DNA of 64,000 nt from Chlorops oryzae (GCA_020466095.1 CM035808.1:75137188-75201187); one strand, 5' to 3'; numbered from the stretch's first letter, positions 12,697-24,408 are shown. Numbers and translations are program-made. Notes: generated by a model from the letters alone, not told the origin.

Positions 12697-12701
12697 AATA
12701 G

Positions 12702-12740
12702 TATAAAAGCAGACGACGGCGCAAGAGAGAGGCAGTCAGT
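12702..12740 (+). promoter_or_regulatory. LTR core promoter: TATA box plus arthropod initiator
   Basis: TATAAAAG at 12702 is followed about 35 bp later by TCAGT (12736-12740), which matches the arthropod initiator consensus. Transcription would start near 12738 and mark the U3/R boundary. Confidence 0.6.
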
Positions 12741-12954
12741 GTGAGCACCGCTCAAGAGGAAATTCTTCGATCGTGGTAACGAGACTATACCTCAAAAACG
12801 ATCCAAAGAAATTTGACAAATCTGAAGGACGATAGCCTGATTTCAGTTTCTGGGAACGAGACCTATGCCTCACAAGGAAACTGGAATCCTGTTGTCAGCC
12901 ACTCAGTGCGTCCCTCTCAAGAACATGCTCACAAGATACACGGTAAAACCGCGC

Positions 12955-13057
12955 ACACCGGAAACCACAGTAAAACCTGGGCCTCTGGGACAACAGTAAA
13001 ACCTCGCACCGGGAAACCACAGTAAACCCTCAACCTCTGGGACAACAGTAAAACACC
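12955..13057 (+). repeat. Tandem repeat, period about 51 bp, in the LTR transcribed part
   Basis: Two units share CACCGG(G)AAACCACAGTAAA and CCTCTGGGACAACAGTAAAA, and a third partial unit follows. The unit contains two ACAGTAAA blocks. Confidence 0.6.
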
Positions 13058-13387
13058 GTATCGGAGGCCTCAGCAAAACCTGCCGTACGAGACTACAGTG
13101 AAGCTTCGATACTTTGCGACTGCAGAGAAAATCCCGTGACGCGTCGATCGAGAGGCACCAGGATAATCATACAATCAGAGAATTATATCGAATAACACTG
13201 AATTATATTGAATGACACAGAATTATATTAAACTACATTGAATTAAAACCCTTGAATTATTACTTTGGAAAACTACGTTGGAAATATACATTTCTTGTAC
13301 GACCCTGGACTAGGCTCAGCCCACCCCGGCAGAAATAGGTCGTTACAAGTCACGCTCGAGCAAGTTTTACAAGAAAACACACAAAAT

Positions 13388-14430
13388 ATGGTAAACACAG
13401 CATGGATATATTCTCTTCGGAAAGAGGACCTGCTAACCTACTGCGACACCGTAAATATTGATACCTAAGGAACTGTCGACGAACTGCGAAAACGCCTGGG
13501 AAGTAAAACACGCATGAGCACCTTCATCACTTTTACCACCACCTGGCACAGATTCAAATCAATATTACCCAACGGGAGCTACTCCAAAATACGGTCAAAC
13601 AGAAACATTGCGCACAAATACCACATCGCCACCCTAAATAATAGCATTTCCCATGCCAACATACACCGACATCATCGATAAGGTCTGCAAATGGGGACGA
13701 AAATACGATGGCAAACAGGACGCTCTGAGCTTCGTCGAAAGAGTGGAGGAATGGGCAGAAGTCTGTGACCTACTGACCATGGCTCTATCCTGGTACAGGA
13801 ACAATAATGCGGCATGGCGTATTTGGGGCAACTTCAAGTGAGACTTCTTAGAGTTCTTTCTACCGCCAAGATATTTTGAACATTTGGAGGAGACCATCCG
13901 AAAAAGAGAACAACAAGAGGAAGAGCCGTCCAAGCAATACTTACTGGCGATGCAGGAATTGATGCAACACACCGAATATACATAGATAATGAAATTGGAT
14001 AGCATTTACGAGAACAGCACCCACAAATTCCAGGGATACGCCAAGAGACGAGACTTAGCAACATTGCGAGGACTCATTGACTTAGCAGACGATTTCAAAA
14101 GGATAAAAATTAAAAAAACATGACAAAGCGAAACAAAAGAAACAAACGCAAAACCGAACCGAGGAGCGAAGTCGGCGGGTTACTGAACAAAAACCAGCAG
14201 AAACATCACAAAGCACCCAGGATAAAATTTATGTGTACAACGCATGTCGCCGGTGCGGTCAACCAGGCCACCGCCAACTCGGCTGCAAAAACCACCAAAT
14301 TTTATTTTGTTGGATTTGCGGAAAAAGATAAATATGAACAATTGAATGCTGCAGGAAATCTGGAAACGAAGAAGGGGACCGCAAATAACGAGGCACAGCG
14401 GCAAGCCCCTAGAGGAGGCCTCGAATGAAA
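13388..14430 (+). pseudogene. Ty3/gypsy gag (SAP-like N-terminus, capsid, zinc knuckles), decayed
   Basis: The start at 13388 opens with LRKEDLLTYCDTVNIDT, an in-frame TAA, then GTVDELRKRLG, a SAP-like motif found in many insect gypsy Gags. Capsid (retrotrans_gag) blocks follow: ALSFVERVEEWAEVCDL (13715), YFEHLEETIRKREQQEEE (13876) and KQYLLAMQELMQH (13931). Near 14238-14320 is CRRCGQPGHRQLGC followed by CWICGK, a nucleocapsid knuckle. Stops at 13466, 13839 and 13983 and several frame changes show it is dead. Family role: capsid assembly and RNA packaging. Confidence 0.7.
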
Positions 14431-14439
14431 AATTTAAAA

Positions 14440-15475
14440 ATAATACCATCGTTGCTAATGTCACACTGGGAGGAAAACCCATATTAGCAACAATTGCACC
14501 GAGGCCACAAGGAAATACACTAGTAAGGGTATGGCAAAACAAATTTGGGACTCCAGTCCCACACACCCAATTTGGCCAACATACAACTAGCAGACGGCAG
14601 AAAAACCATAGTAACTGAGGCAACTACAACCACACTACAGCTTGGACAAAAACTACTACAAATTGAATAAGCAATACTAGAACAGGTGATAAACAACGTG
14701 ATTCTCGGCATGGACACGCTGGGAGCGCTGGACGCACAGATGGAGATTGCAGGCCAGAGTATAAAAATTCCAAAGATCCAAACCGCCAACTCGAATGCAC
14801 TGTCAACACGAAAACTCGATGGAGACAGAGACAAGATCTTAAAAAGCGAACAAATCACCCGAGCGGAAGCCGAAGAAATAATTCACAGAGAAATCAAACG
14901 TTTCGAAAGCATGGAAGGGCCATCTAACTTTGCACAGCACTACATAAGAGTAAAGGATGACCTACCAATCAAAGCCAGATCCTTTCCACAAAACCCTGCA
15001 AAACAAGAAATTATAAACAAGGAAATCGGCGATATTCTCGAAAAACGATGCATAGAACCCTCAAACAGCCCATACAGAGCACCTACAATTCTCGTTCGAA
15101 AGAAAAATGGCAAATAGAGACTCTGCATCGACTACAGGCAACTAAATGCTAAATCAATCCCTGGCGCATATCCACTACCTCGAATAAGCCACAGTCTTGA
15201 TCGTCTGAAAGACGAAAATTTTTTTAGCAGCCTTGACCTCAAAAATGGCTCCTGGCAAATTCCAATGGACAAATCAAGTAAACAGTATAGCGCATTCACT
15301 GTGCCCGGACGTGGCTTCTTCCAATGGAAGGTAATGCCATTCGGTTTGCAGTCAGCACCCGAAACTTTTCAATGGGCACAAGACTCAGTAATAACGCCAG
15401 AACTAAAACCGTTCGCTTTTGCGTACCTCGATGACATCATCGTGCTAGGTCGAACACTAGAAGAACATATGACGT
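14440..15475 (+). pseudogene. Ty3/gypsy pol: protease and reverse transcriptase, truncated
   Basis: Protease: VANVTLGGKPILATI (14452) leads into the active site, which is shifted in frame and reads TEAT where DTGAT is expected. VILGMDTLGALDAQ (14701) is the protease C-terminus. RT blocks: YRAPTILVRKKNGK, then a stop at 15115, LCIDYRQLNAKSIPGAYPLP (15121), FFSSLDLKNGSWQIPMD (15220; catalytic Asp kept), GFFQWKVMPFGLQSAPETFQ (15313) and YLDDIIVLG (15424; catalytic box intact). The frame stops making sense at about 15475, where a TCTATCAA-rich microsatellite begins. RNase H and integrase are missing. The LTR at 12408-13347 belongs to this element. Confidence 0.8.
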
Positions 15476-15572
15476 CTATCAATTTCTCAATCTATCAATC
15501 TTTCAATATATTTATCCATCAATCTATCATTCTGTCAATCTGTTAATTTATCAATCTTTCAATTTATCAAAA
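15476..15572. repeat. TCAA/TCTA-rich microsatellite
   Basis: Short degenerate repeats of TCTATCAATTTCTCAATC type. They cut off the gypsy RT abruptly. Error-filled versions recur near 20190-20420 and 21520-21900. Confidence 0.7.
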
Positions 15573-17822
15573 AATGGGCGAAATATGTAAGAACAGAAAA
15601 AAAAGACTTTAATAAAATGTTCATTGTTAAAACCCAATCTGCTCCAGTGTTCTTTTGTTAGAGAGGAGAGAAAAAAAATCACAAGCGCTCTTTTGACTTG
15701 AGGCTTATTGTACTTGTGTTGGGCATTGGCTTATCGCTGGAATGCTGGCTGTGCGTAAATTCAACTAAACTCCGTTCTGTTGTATATAGTTTTCCATTTA
15801 AGTTTGATGCGAGAAGGAATTGTGTAGTGGCTCTTCGGGATGGAGCGATCCGAAAAATTTGAAGGAACGGGAATTGTTTTGTGTTGATTGCAGGGCCGTA
15901 GCCAGGGACGGGCATTGAGGGGCAATGCCCTATCTAAAAATACTTATGCCCTACCTTTATTATTAACGCAAGTATTGTTTTTTTCATATTAGGAAAAAAA
16001 ATTATTGTTCATACATATTTATGTATATCGAGAATCTTAATAACCCAGTAGGCAAATGTAAGGTTTGTCAGCTACTTTTTTCCCAAAAACCTATGGGCAA
16101 TAGTACATTTTTCCGCTGAAAATTAACATTTGACCTAGGAAATGTAAGGTATTCTTGTCGTTTATGTCTTAGTTCGCTATCACTGACATCTTCGTTTCAA
16201 AAAGGTAGAAAGGGTAATGGATAGGTGATGGATAGGAATTCCACAATGAATAAGATATCATTGTACCGTAAGAATTCTTTGAAGAAAATATGCTTTTTTG
16301 AAAAATTACAATTCATAAGAATTTAAACTCTTTACGACAGAAATTTTAATACCTCGTTCTTAAAGAGTGTGTATTTATAAATATTCTCCAGATATTGGCC
16401 TCAAAACTTAGACTGCATTAATAGGAAGTACCTATTATGAAAATGGTTGAGTTCTAACGATAATTCTAACAGGTAATCAAAAAATTGTTTGGCTACTAAG
16501 GTCAACCCTTTTTTTATGGCGTACAGTAATTGCGGAATATTTTGGTTAATGGGATTTTCACTTTTTGGTAACAATTTAATTCAAAGTCACTACATGATTT
16601 TTTTAATAAAACAATCAAAACCACAAAAAAAAAATAAGTTCTTATAAAAAAAAAATAAATAATGGAAGAAGCTATTAAAAAAATTTGTAAGGACAACACG
16701 TCTTACTTGTAACAATGTTGCTTTTCCATTGAGAGACTTTATCTAAAAAAATTTTAAACTAGAGGATTTAATGGCAATAGCAGGTAGTTGCTGCGTTGAA
16801 AGAAATCAGTAATGTCGAAAAAATTCTGCAACAGAAAATTCTGCTTGTTTTGTTTTTTAGTATTTAGTTCATGAGACAGTAAGGAACAAATTCGGTGGTA
16901 GCGGATTGAGGAGTTTTTCAGCAGCTTTAAAAAAGCTCTATTTTTTATAATTTTATAGTTCGTCAGCAGATCGTTTGACTGCTGAAAAACTTCTTGGTCC
17001 GCTATCGCCGAATTTGTTCCTTTCTTCTATAAGAAAAAATTCATGTAAGAGGCAATTGCCGACTGTGATACATTTAACATGCATGCCTGTAAATAATAAC
17101 TGAATTTTAGTCATGAAATTCAACAGTAAAAAAAAAAAATTGGGTTCGAGTAGTTAATGTGAGGGAATAATGTTAAACGCAAATGCTGCGGCTTTCTGTC
17201 AAGGTAGACGTCAATTCAGGAAATATTGAAAGATAATTTACCAGAATTGATATAGAAAATTATTTTAGCTGCTACATTTCAGGAATTAAACGAAAGAGAT
17301 TTTTTTTTTTAAGAGAGAAAATTAAAGAACGGAACTGATTTGTTTAAAGGTAAGAAAATTTAAAAGTCTCAATTAGATTTTTATGCTTGAATAAAAAATA
17401 AATGTTGAAAAATAACACTTTATTAAGCCGGAAAAAATAAAAGTCCGAAATAGATTTGTTTTTTGCCCCTAAACTAAAAACCACTTTCTATCAGTTATAT
17501 TTTAACTTTGATCTATTTTTTACTCTTAATGTTGGCCAGCTTAAGGTAAAAGTTAAGATTTAATTATTTGAAATTAAGTTTTTCAGTATCACTTATAACA
17601 GTTACGGTCCCTGATAAAAAAAAAACAGACAAACGAAAATTCACCTACAAACAAATGTCATAACCAAAAGAAAACTCACAAAGTAAACTTAAAACAAAAA
17701 AATTTAAAATACCAAATCCTAATATTGTTTCATATTTTCTTGCTATATGCTCTCTTTTTATTTATAAGGTATCTACTGCCTATGAATCCATGAGCAATTT
17801 ATGCTTTGTTAAAAGGGAACAT
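15480..17822. repeat. Clean copy of a sequence present three times (copy 1)
   Basis: It runs from the TCAA microsatellite through the left hAT end to AAAAGGGAACAT at the gap. Diagnostic stretches (GGGACGGGC...GGGGCAATGCCC; CCCAAAAACCTATGGGCAATAG; AATTTAATTCAAAGTC) reappear in the same order in copies 2 and 3 with very many indels. I see no gene in it: apart from AT-rich non-coding hAT 3' sequence it holds nothing I can name. Confidence 0.75.
15573..15890. other. Flank of the hAT element, possibly part of a gypsy LTR
   Basis: No gene seen. Before the hAT insertion this was continuous with 27108 onward. It ends in GTTGATTG (15883-15890), the left target duplication of the hAT. Confidence 0.5.
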
Positions 17823-17922
17823 NNNNNNNNNNNNNNNNNNNNNNNNNNNNNNNNNNNNNNNNNNNNNNNNNNNNNNNNNNNNNNNNNNNNNNNNNNNNNN
17901 NNNNNNNNNNNNNNNNNNNNNN
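17823..17922. other. Assembly gap (100 N)
   Basis: Exactly 100 N, the conventional unknown-size gap. The right side begins with the AAATAC repeat that continues at 18201, so the break lies next to a microsatellite. Confidence 0.99.
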
Positions 17923-18137
17923 ATACAAATACCCAAATACAAATTTTTAAAACAAAACAAGCACATTTGGGGTACAAATATAATTACAAATACACATACA
18001 TTATGGGTCATCACATTAATTTTGCTATGATATCCCAATGTTAGCTTTAAAATAATAAGGTTTGAATAAGGTCAGATTTGTTGTTTACCCGCAATTCCCA
18101 AAAGAAAACTAGGGGTTCCACAATACCGATTTTACTC

Positions 18138-18150
18138 TAATAATAATAAT

Positions 18151-18186
<36 letters not shown>

Positions 18187-18403
18187 TATTATAGTAATAT
18201 ACATATACAAATACAAATACAAATACAAATACAAATACAAATACAAATACAAATACAAATACAAATACAAATACAAATACATAAATACAAATACAAATAC
18301 AAATACAAATACAAATACAAATACAAATACAAATACAAATACAAATACAAATACAAATACAAATACAAATACAAATACAAATACAAATACAAATACAAAT
18401 ACA
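18138..18403. repeat. Microsatellites (TAA)n and (AAATAC)n
   Basis: (TAA)n at about 18138-18188 is followed by a nearly perfect AAATAC hexamer array at 18201-18403 with one interruption near 18280. Degenerate AAATAC also borders the gap at 17923-17950. Long open frames here are repeat translations, not genes. Confidence 0.95.
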
Positions 18404-18410
18404 TATTGTG

Positions 18411-18612
18411 GTACTGTGGAATTTATGGTACACTATAAAGGAAGACGAAAAAACCCTACAAAGCATATCTAGCTGTATTTTGTTAGTTTGCAGCAAAGGC
18501 TGTTCACCCTGAAATTGTAAGCGATTTGACAACTGAAGCTTTCATAGGTGCCCTCAAGCATTTTACAGGAAGGAGGGGCACATGGAAAACGTTATACAGC
18601 GACAACGCTTCA
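18411..18612 (+). pseudogene. Bel/Pao integrase fragment
   Basis: The segment matches, in sequence and order, the integrase of the Bel/Pao element at 33240-33090 (minus): a GTACACTATAAAGG-type stretch, then TTEAFIGALKHFTGRRG and KTLYSDNAS. The catalytic SDN is still visible. Frameshifts separate the two halves. It ends at about 18612 where the sequence turns into the low-quality block, so its context is uncertain. Confidence 0.8.
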
Positions 18613-20188
18613 AAGGTGCACGGTCAAATGTATAACAGCAGGGTCTCTTTCGTATATCGGAAATTTCCAAATTACCCAAAATGCTTCACGCTGAATGTAT
18701 TCCCGGCCGAATTTTGGATTAAACCTGTTATTTCCTCGTTTTTTCGTTAAACATTTTGAAAACAGCTTACAGAATATTTTGCCCTTATTGGACAATATTT
18801 CCCATATTAAATTTAATGGACTTTTGCCCGAACCTGAAAACTTAATTGTTTTTTGTTTTCCTTTAATTTTTTTAAAGATTTTTTAAAAATTGGTAATACA
18901 AACCAACCCAAATTTTGATTGCAATTCAACCCTTTTTACCCCTTTGGAAGGAATTTTTTTGAGGGGGTTACCCCTTTCCAAAAAATGTTTCAAACGGACA
19001 ATCAAAAAATTATCGTGGTTTCATTTAAAACTTTTGGGAAAACTTTTTGGAACCTTTTCCTTTTTTCCGGCGGTTAAAATTTAAATTAAGACCCAAAAGA
19101 AATTAATCCTGCTATAAAAATTATTAAATGCTTGTGATTTCCGTTCCGGAATTTCTTTGCCTTAATTAAAATTTTATCCAATTTCTTCCCAAAACAATAT
19201 TTTGTCGACCCCAAATCTATGCCTGTGGAAACCTCGTTTTTCCATTCCGAAACGCCACAAATGGTTTGCCAAATAACAATAAATTTTAATAAATTCATTA
19301 ATGTTTTAAATTTTTGTCTGGAACGTCGTATATTTCGTTTGCCATCTTTTGAAAGGTTTGAACCTGGCCAATTTGGGAATTTTAAAATTTAAAATCCCAA
19401 ATTTTGGTTCCACGTATAGGTTAATGGCACCAAATTTGGCGTCCCTTACCCGGAACAAAAAGTCATGGGCTCCTTAAAAACCTTTAATATGACTTGGCCC
19501 TAACCTTAAAGTTGATTGGAAAATTTGGAATCCGATTGTCGTTTTTGTTTTCCAAACACATTTAAACCAAAATTTGCAATTTACGCAAAAATAAAATGTA
19601 TTCCTCCAGCCAAAGTTTTGTTGGTTTCCCGAATTTAATGGTAATCCCCTTTCCAACCCGCAAACCCAATTCAACCGTATTTGATAAAACAGTGGTTGGC
19701 ATTGGAAGAATTAAATTTTGTCTTCATTGGCAAATCATTTCAAACCGAAGGCGAAGAAGTTCATTCGCGCTCACTTTCCTTTGTTCCGTTTCTGAACCGT
19801 TTTTTTAAACGGGTTATTTTTGGTTTAAAGTTTTTCGGGCGGTTTTAATTTTTTTTTTTAAAGTTTTATTTTTAATTTTTTTTAATTGAATCCCTGCCAT
19901 TTAAAATTTTGGGAACCAATTTAAATTAACCCCCTTATTTTCCCCCCAGGAAAGGGAATTTTTTTTGGGCGGGTTTTAAAAAAAAATATTTAAAACAAAT
20001 TTAAAAAAAATTTTTTATGGTTTGGCTTTATAAAATTTTAAACAGTTTGGTGAACAATTTTTTTTCAACCTTTTTTTTCTTTTAAAAAATTAATTAAGAC
20101 AAAAAGAAAATTAATTCCCCTAAAATTAAAATTTAGGGAATAATGTTTAATTTACCTTTTCTTATTTCTTTTCCTTATATTTTAAAAA
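18613..20188. other. Low-quality sequence, content unreadable
   Basis: The stretch is full of over-long A, T, C and G homopolymers (AAATTTTGG, TTTTTTCC) with no stable frame on either strand, unlike the flanks. It looks like an uncorrected long read placed during gap filling. I would not annotate genes here. Confidence 0.6.
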
Positions 20189-21420
20189 TTGAATAATCCA
20201 ATCTTTCTCCTTCCCAAAATTTATCAATGGAAATTAAAACTTTCTAAACCATCGTCTTCAATCTTGCCTTTTATCTCTGCCGTTTTTTCTTTAATCTTCA
20301 ACCACAAATGCTCCCAACCTAACAACTTTCAACTTCAATTAATTCTTTCAATTATAATCGTCTCGCTCTTCCCCAAATTACTTTTCTTTTTATACAATCT
20401 ATATTTGTCCGTTTTTTCAATCTTTAATTTTAAAAAAGGGAAATTGAAAACGGAAAAAAACTTTTGTTCCTTGTTAAAAAACCCCGTTTCTTTTAAAAAA
20501 AAAACCCACAATTTTTGCTTCCTTATTGCTTGGTTTATTGGTTATCCTGGGCAGGCGTGCGTTTAAATTTCCTCTCCTTCATTAACCCATTTAAGTTTGA
20601 TTTGCAAAAATTTTGAATGGTTTGGGAGGGCATCCGGAAAATTTAAAGGAACCAATTTTTTGGTTTGATTGGGGCCCGAACCAAACGGGATTGAAAATTG
20701 CCCATCCTAAAAATTTTTTGCCCAAACCTTTATTTTAAAGCAAGAATTGTTTTTTCAATTTTAGGAAAAAAAATTTTGAACTATTTATGTAATTCCAGCC
20801 AATAAAGTGGCTTTGAAGGTTTGGCGGCAATTTTTTCCCAAAAACCTTTGGGCAAAGAACCCGCCGAAATTAACCTTTGATTTAGGAAATGAAGGTTTTT
20901 GGCTTTTGTTTGTTCCATAGCACCGTTTAAAAATTTGGAATGAGGAATAGGAATTCCAAATAATAAATTCAAACCGAAGGCGAAGAAAATATGCCTTTTG
21001 TTCAATTCCATAAAATTTAAAACCTTTTTCACGTTTTAAACCTTTCGGTTCTTGAGGGTATTTTTTTCTCCAATTTGGCCCAAAATTAGATCAAAAGGGT
21101 TCCTTTTGGAAATGGTTTGATTTCTTAACGGTTAATTCAACCGGTTTCAAAAAGTTTTCATTGGTCCCCTTTTTTATCTTCTTTGCGGAATTTTTTTAAG
21201 GGATTTTCCTTTTGGAACCAATTTAATTCAAAGTCCTACCAATTTTTTTCCTCCCCAAAAAAAAAATTGTTTTCTTTTAAAAAAAAATAAAATTTAAGGC
21301 AAATTAAAAAATTTTTTTATGAAATTTGAAAAATTCCTTTAAAAAATTTTTTTTTTCTAGCTTTGGAATTCAATTTTTTTTATCGCCTTCTTTGCTTCCC
21401 TTTCAATTTTAAATTAACCA
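20189..21420. repeat. Corrupted copy 3 of 15480-16700
   Basis: It follows copy 1 in order: a TCAA-like run, GGGAAATTGAAAACGG (for GGGCGAAATATGTAAGAACAG), GGGCAGG, TTTAAGTTTGATTTGC, TTTAGGAAAAAAAATT, CCCAAAAACCTTTGGGCAA, AATAGGAATTCCA and CAATTTAATTCAAAGTCC. Indels are concentrated in homopolymers, which points to sequencing error and not to old divergence. Confidence 0.7.
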
Positions 21421-21499
21421 ATACCGGTGGGGCAGGCAAATTTTCAGTTAAAATTTTTCCCCTAAACCTAATTTAGGGAAAATAAAATTTTCAATTTCG

Positions 21500-24065
21500 G
21501 AATTTCATTCAAATTTTAACCTTAAACCATTTTTTAATCAAATTTTCAACCTTCAAAATTGTAAAATCAATTTTTCAATTTCAAATTTCCATTCAAATTT
21601 TAACCCTTCTTCATTTGTTTATCAAATCTTTCAAAATATTTAAAATCAAATTTTCCAATTTGCCATTTTTATCAAATTTTAACCCTTGGGAAAATTTATT
21701 TAACTTTCAAATTATCAACCTTCAAAATATGTCAATTTTTCAATTTCAAAATTTTTCAAATTTTAACCCTTATCAATTTCTTTCCAAATATCAATTCTGT
21801 AAAATCAAATTTTCCAATTTCCAATTTCTTATCAAATTTTCCCAAAATTTTTTATCAAATTATCAATTCTGTAAAATCTTTTTAATTTTCCAAATTTTTC
21901 AAAATTTATCCAAAAAATTTGGCGGAAAATTAAAACAGAAAAAAAAAAATAAAATTGTTAATTGTTAAAAAAAAGAGTGTTTTTTTTAGGAGGAGAGAAA
22001 AAAATACAAGCGCTTTTTTTACGAAAGGCTTAATTTACTTGTGTTCATTCCCTTTCCTAAGCTGGGTGTTGGTAAAAAATTTCCAAAAACTTTAAAAATC
22101 CGGTTTTTGAAATTTTCCATTTAAAAGGGGATCGAAAAAAATTTGTTAGTTTTGGCTTTCCGGGTTGGAAGCCATCCAAAAATTTAAAAGGGAATTTTTT
22201 GGTTGGATTTGCAAAGGGCCGAAGCCAGGGACGGGCAGAAGGGGCAATGCCCTTTCCCTAAAAATATTATTATTTATTATTAACCGCAATTTGGTTTTTT
22301 CATAAGGAAAAAAATTTTTTTCAAAATATTTAATGAAGAAGAACTTTAAAAAAAGTAAGGCAAATTTTGTAAAAGGTTTTCCAGGGCTTTACTTTTTTAA
22401 AAAATTTAATGGGCAATAGCATTTTTCCGCTTGAAAAAACATTTGAAAAAATTTAAAGGAAATTCTTGTTGTTTTTGTTTTTTTATAATTTGTTTCAAAA
22501 AGGTAAGGAAAAATTGGTGGTAGGGATTAGGAATTTTCCACAAAAAAGATTTTATAATTTTAACCGTAAGAAATTCTTTGAAGGAAAAATTCTTTTTTGG
22601 AAAATTTTCCTTTCCATAAGAAAAAATTCTTTAAGAAGGAAATTTTAAACCTGTTCTTTAAAGATGTGTAAATTTAATAAATAATTTTTCCAGAAATTCC
22701 TAAAAATTAAAAATTGGGCATTTAATTAGGGAATAATTTAAGAAAATGGTTGGGTTTCTTAAGGTAATTCAACAGGAAATTTAAAAAAATTTGTTTGGTA
22801 TAAGGAAAATTTTTTTAGGCGTACATTTCGGAATTTTGGAAAGGGATTTTTTTTTTTAAACAAAAATTAAAGTACAATGATTTTTTTAAATAAAAAATTT
22901 AAAACCAAAAAAAAAAAAATAAAGTTTCCTTTATTAAAAAAAAAAAATAAATAATTTGGGGCCCTAAATTAAAAAAATTTTAAGGAAAACGTCTTATTTT
23001 TAACCAATGTTGGCCCTTTTAAATTAAGATTTAATTAAAAAAATTTTTAAACTTAAAGAGGTTTAAAAAAAAGCAAAGGAAATTCCCTCCGTTAAAAAGA
23101 AAATCAAAGTAAATTCAAAAAAATTTTAAAAAAATTCCTTTTGTTTTTTTTTTGTATTTGTTCTTTTAAATAAGGAACCCAAATTCCTGGAGCAATTTAG
23201 GGTTTTTAAAAGGGAAAAAAGCTCCTAAAATTTTTAAATAATTTTATAATTGCAGCGGATCTTTGACTTTTTTGCTGAAAAAAATTTTGGTTTGGCTTCC
23301 CGGAAAGCCTTTTTTATTTAAGAAAAAATTATGAAAGGCAATTGCCGAGTATCAAAAACATATGCCAAATAATAACGGAATTTTGCAGAAATTAAAACAA
23401 GTAAAAAAAAAAATTGGGTTCAAGGTTTAAATTAAGGGAATTAATGAAACGCAAATGTTTGCCTTTTTGTGGGCGTCAATTAGGGAAAATTAAAATTAAT
23501 TTCCCAAATTGTTTGAAAATTTAATTTTAAGCTTCTACCCTTTTAGGAATTAAACGAAAAATTTTTTTTTTTAAGGGGGGAAAAAAATTTTCCAACCTTT
23601 ATTTGTTTAAAGGTGGAAAATTTAAAGTTTCTTCAATTAGAAAATTTTTTTGGGCTTGGAATAAAAAAAAATTTTTAACACCTTTATTGCCGGAAAAATT
23701 TTGGTGAAATTTGAATTTTGTTTTTTCCCAAATTAAAAACCATTTTCTTCAGTTAATAAATTTTTTTAACCTTTTCATTTTTTAACCTTTAATTTGGCCA
23801 GCCTTTTAATTAAAAGTTAAGATTTAATTTTTTTGGGTTAATTTTTTCAGATCCATTTTTTCCAGGTTAGGTCCCTTTGTAAAAAAACCAGCAAACCAAA
23901 ATTATCAAAAAATGTTTAAAAGGGTTCCAAAGTTAAACAAAACAAAAATTTTAAATTAAAACCAATAAATTTTCATTTTTCTTGGCATATGCTCCCTTTT
24001 TATTTAAAGGATCTACTGGCCCCGAATCCATGGCCAAATTTATTCTTTTGGTTTAAAAGGGAACA
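21500..24065. repeat. Corrupted copy 2 of 15480-17822
   Basis: It follows copy 1 nearly end to end: AGGAGGAGAGAAAAAAAT, GCCAGGGACGGGCAGAAGGGG, GGTGGTAGGGATTAGGAATT, GGCAATTGCCGAGTATC, and finally GGATCTACTGGCCCCGAATCC with TTTAAAAGGGAACA, which is where copy 1 hits the gap. Clean sequence resumes directly after it, so the genome probably joins 17822 to about 24066. Confidence 0.8.
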
Positions 24066-24311
24066 AAAAGCCAACAAACCCAGAATTTAAAAACGGTTAA
24101 ACAAGGACAGCGGAAGACAAGCGGAATGAAATAAAATTTTTTGAATTTGGACTTTTAAAATATTTTTTATTTGGAGCTTAAAATTTCCCGTTACAAGATT
24201 TGCAAAAACTAAATAATACCCGGTTAGCGGGTAAAAACAGTATATTTTGTATATAAATTGAGATATTTTATTTTCGTTGACATTTGGAAAATAAAAAAAA
24301 TTGATAACATA

Positions 24312-24408
24312 GGCTTCGTGGCGTAGTTGTCTGAGATGCCAACTTACGATTTGGAAGTATGTGGGTTCGATTCCCGCCCTGGTCGCGTTTTTTTCTTTTT
24401 TTTTTATT
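24312..24408 (+). repeat. tRNA-derived SINE-like element (or tRNA pseudogene)
   Basis: GGCTTCGTGGCGTAGTTGTC carries a Pol III A box (TGGCGTAGTTG), and GTGGGTTCGATTCCCGC is a perfect T-arm with the B box GGTTCGATTCC. A D-stem GCGT/ATGC can form, but the acceptor and anticodon stems do not pair well, so it is not a working tRNA. A T-rich run from 24388 would act as a Pol III terminator. It shares GGCTTCGTGGCGTAGT with the unit at 48571-48641. Confidence 0.6.

Larger units (their letters stand above)
12408..13347 (+). mobile_element. LTR of a Ty3/gypsy retrotransposon (5' LTR, about 940 bp)
   Basis: It begins TGTGACGA and ends TCGTTACA, an 8-bp imperfect inverted repeat (7 of 8) with TG...CA ends. 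Inside are U3 direct repeats, a TATA box, an initiator and downstream tandem repeats (listed separately). Gag starts about 40 bp after the 3' boundary, so it is the 5' LTR. No TGG-type primer-binding site directly follows, which is odd. The 3' LTR is not in the window because the element is cut off at about 15475. Confidence 0.6.

Noticed and set aside
14180..14623. 147-codon minus-strand frame
   Set aside because: It is antisense to the gypsy gag knuckle and protease and shows no domain.
17780..18044. Open frames on both strands across the N gap
   Set aside because: Half of each is N; the frames have no meaning.
18201..18403. CRISPR-like or satellite array
   Set aside because: Period is 6 bp with no spacers: a simple microsatellite in a eukaryote.
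18137..18532. Long minus-strand frames rich in IC and VF
   Set aside because: They are translations of the AAATAC and TAA microsatellites; no gene.
20189..21968. Frames of 125 and 117 codons in the low-quality block
   Set aside because: The DNA is an error-filled copy of non-coding sequence; the frames come from TTT/AAA runs.
24312..24387. A functional tRNA gene
   Set aside because: A and B boxes and the T-arm are good, but acceptor and anticodon stems do not pair; a SINE head or pseudogene fits better.
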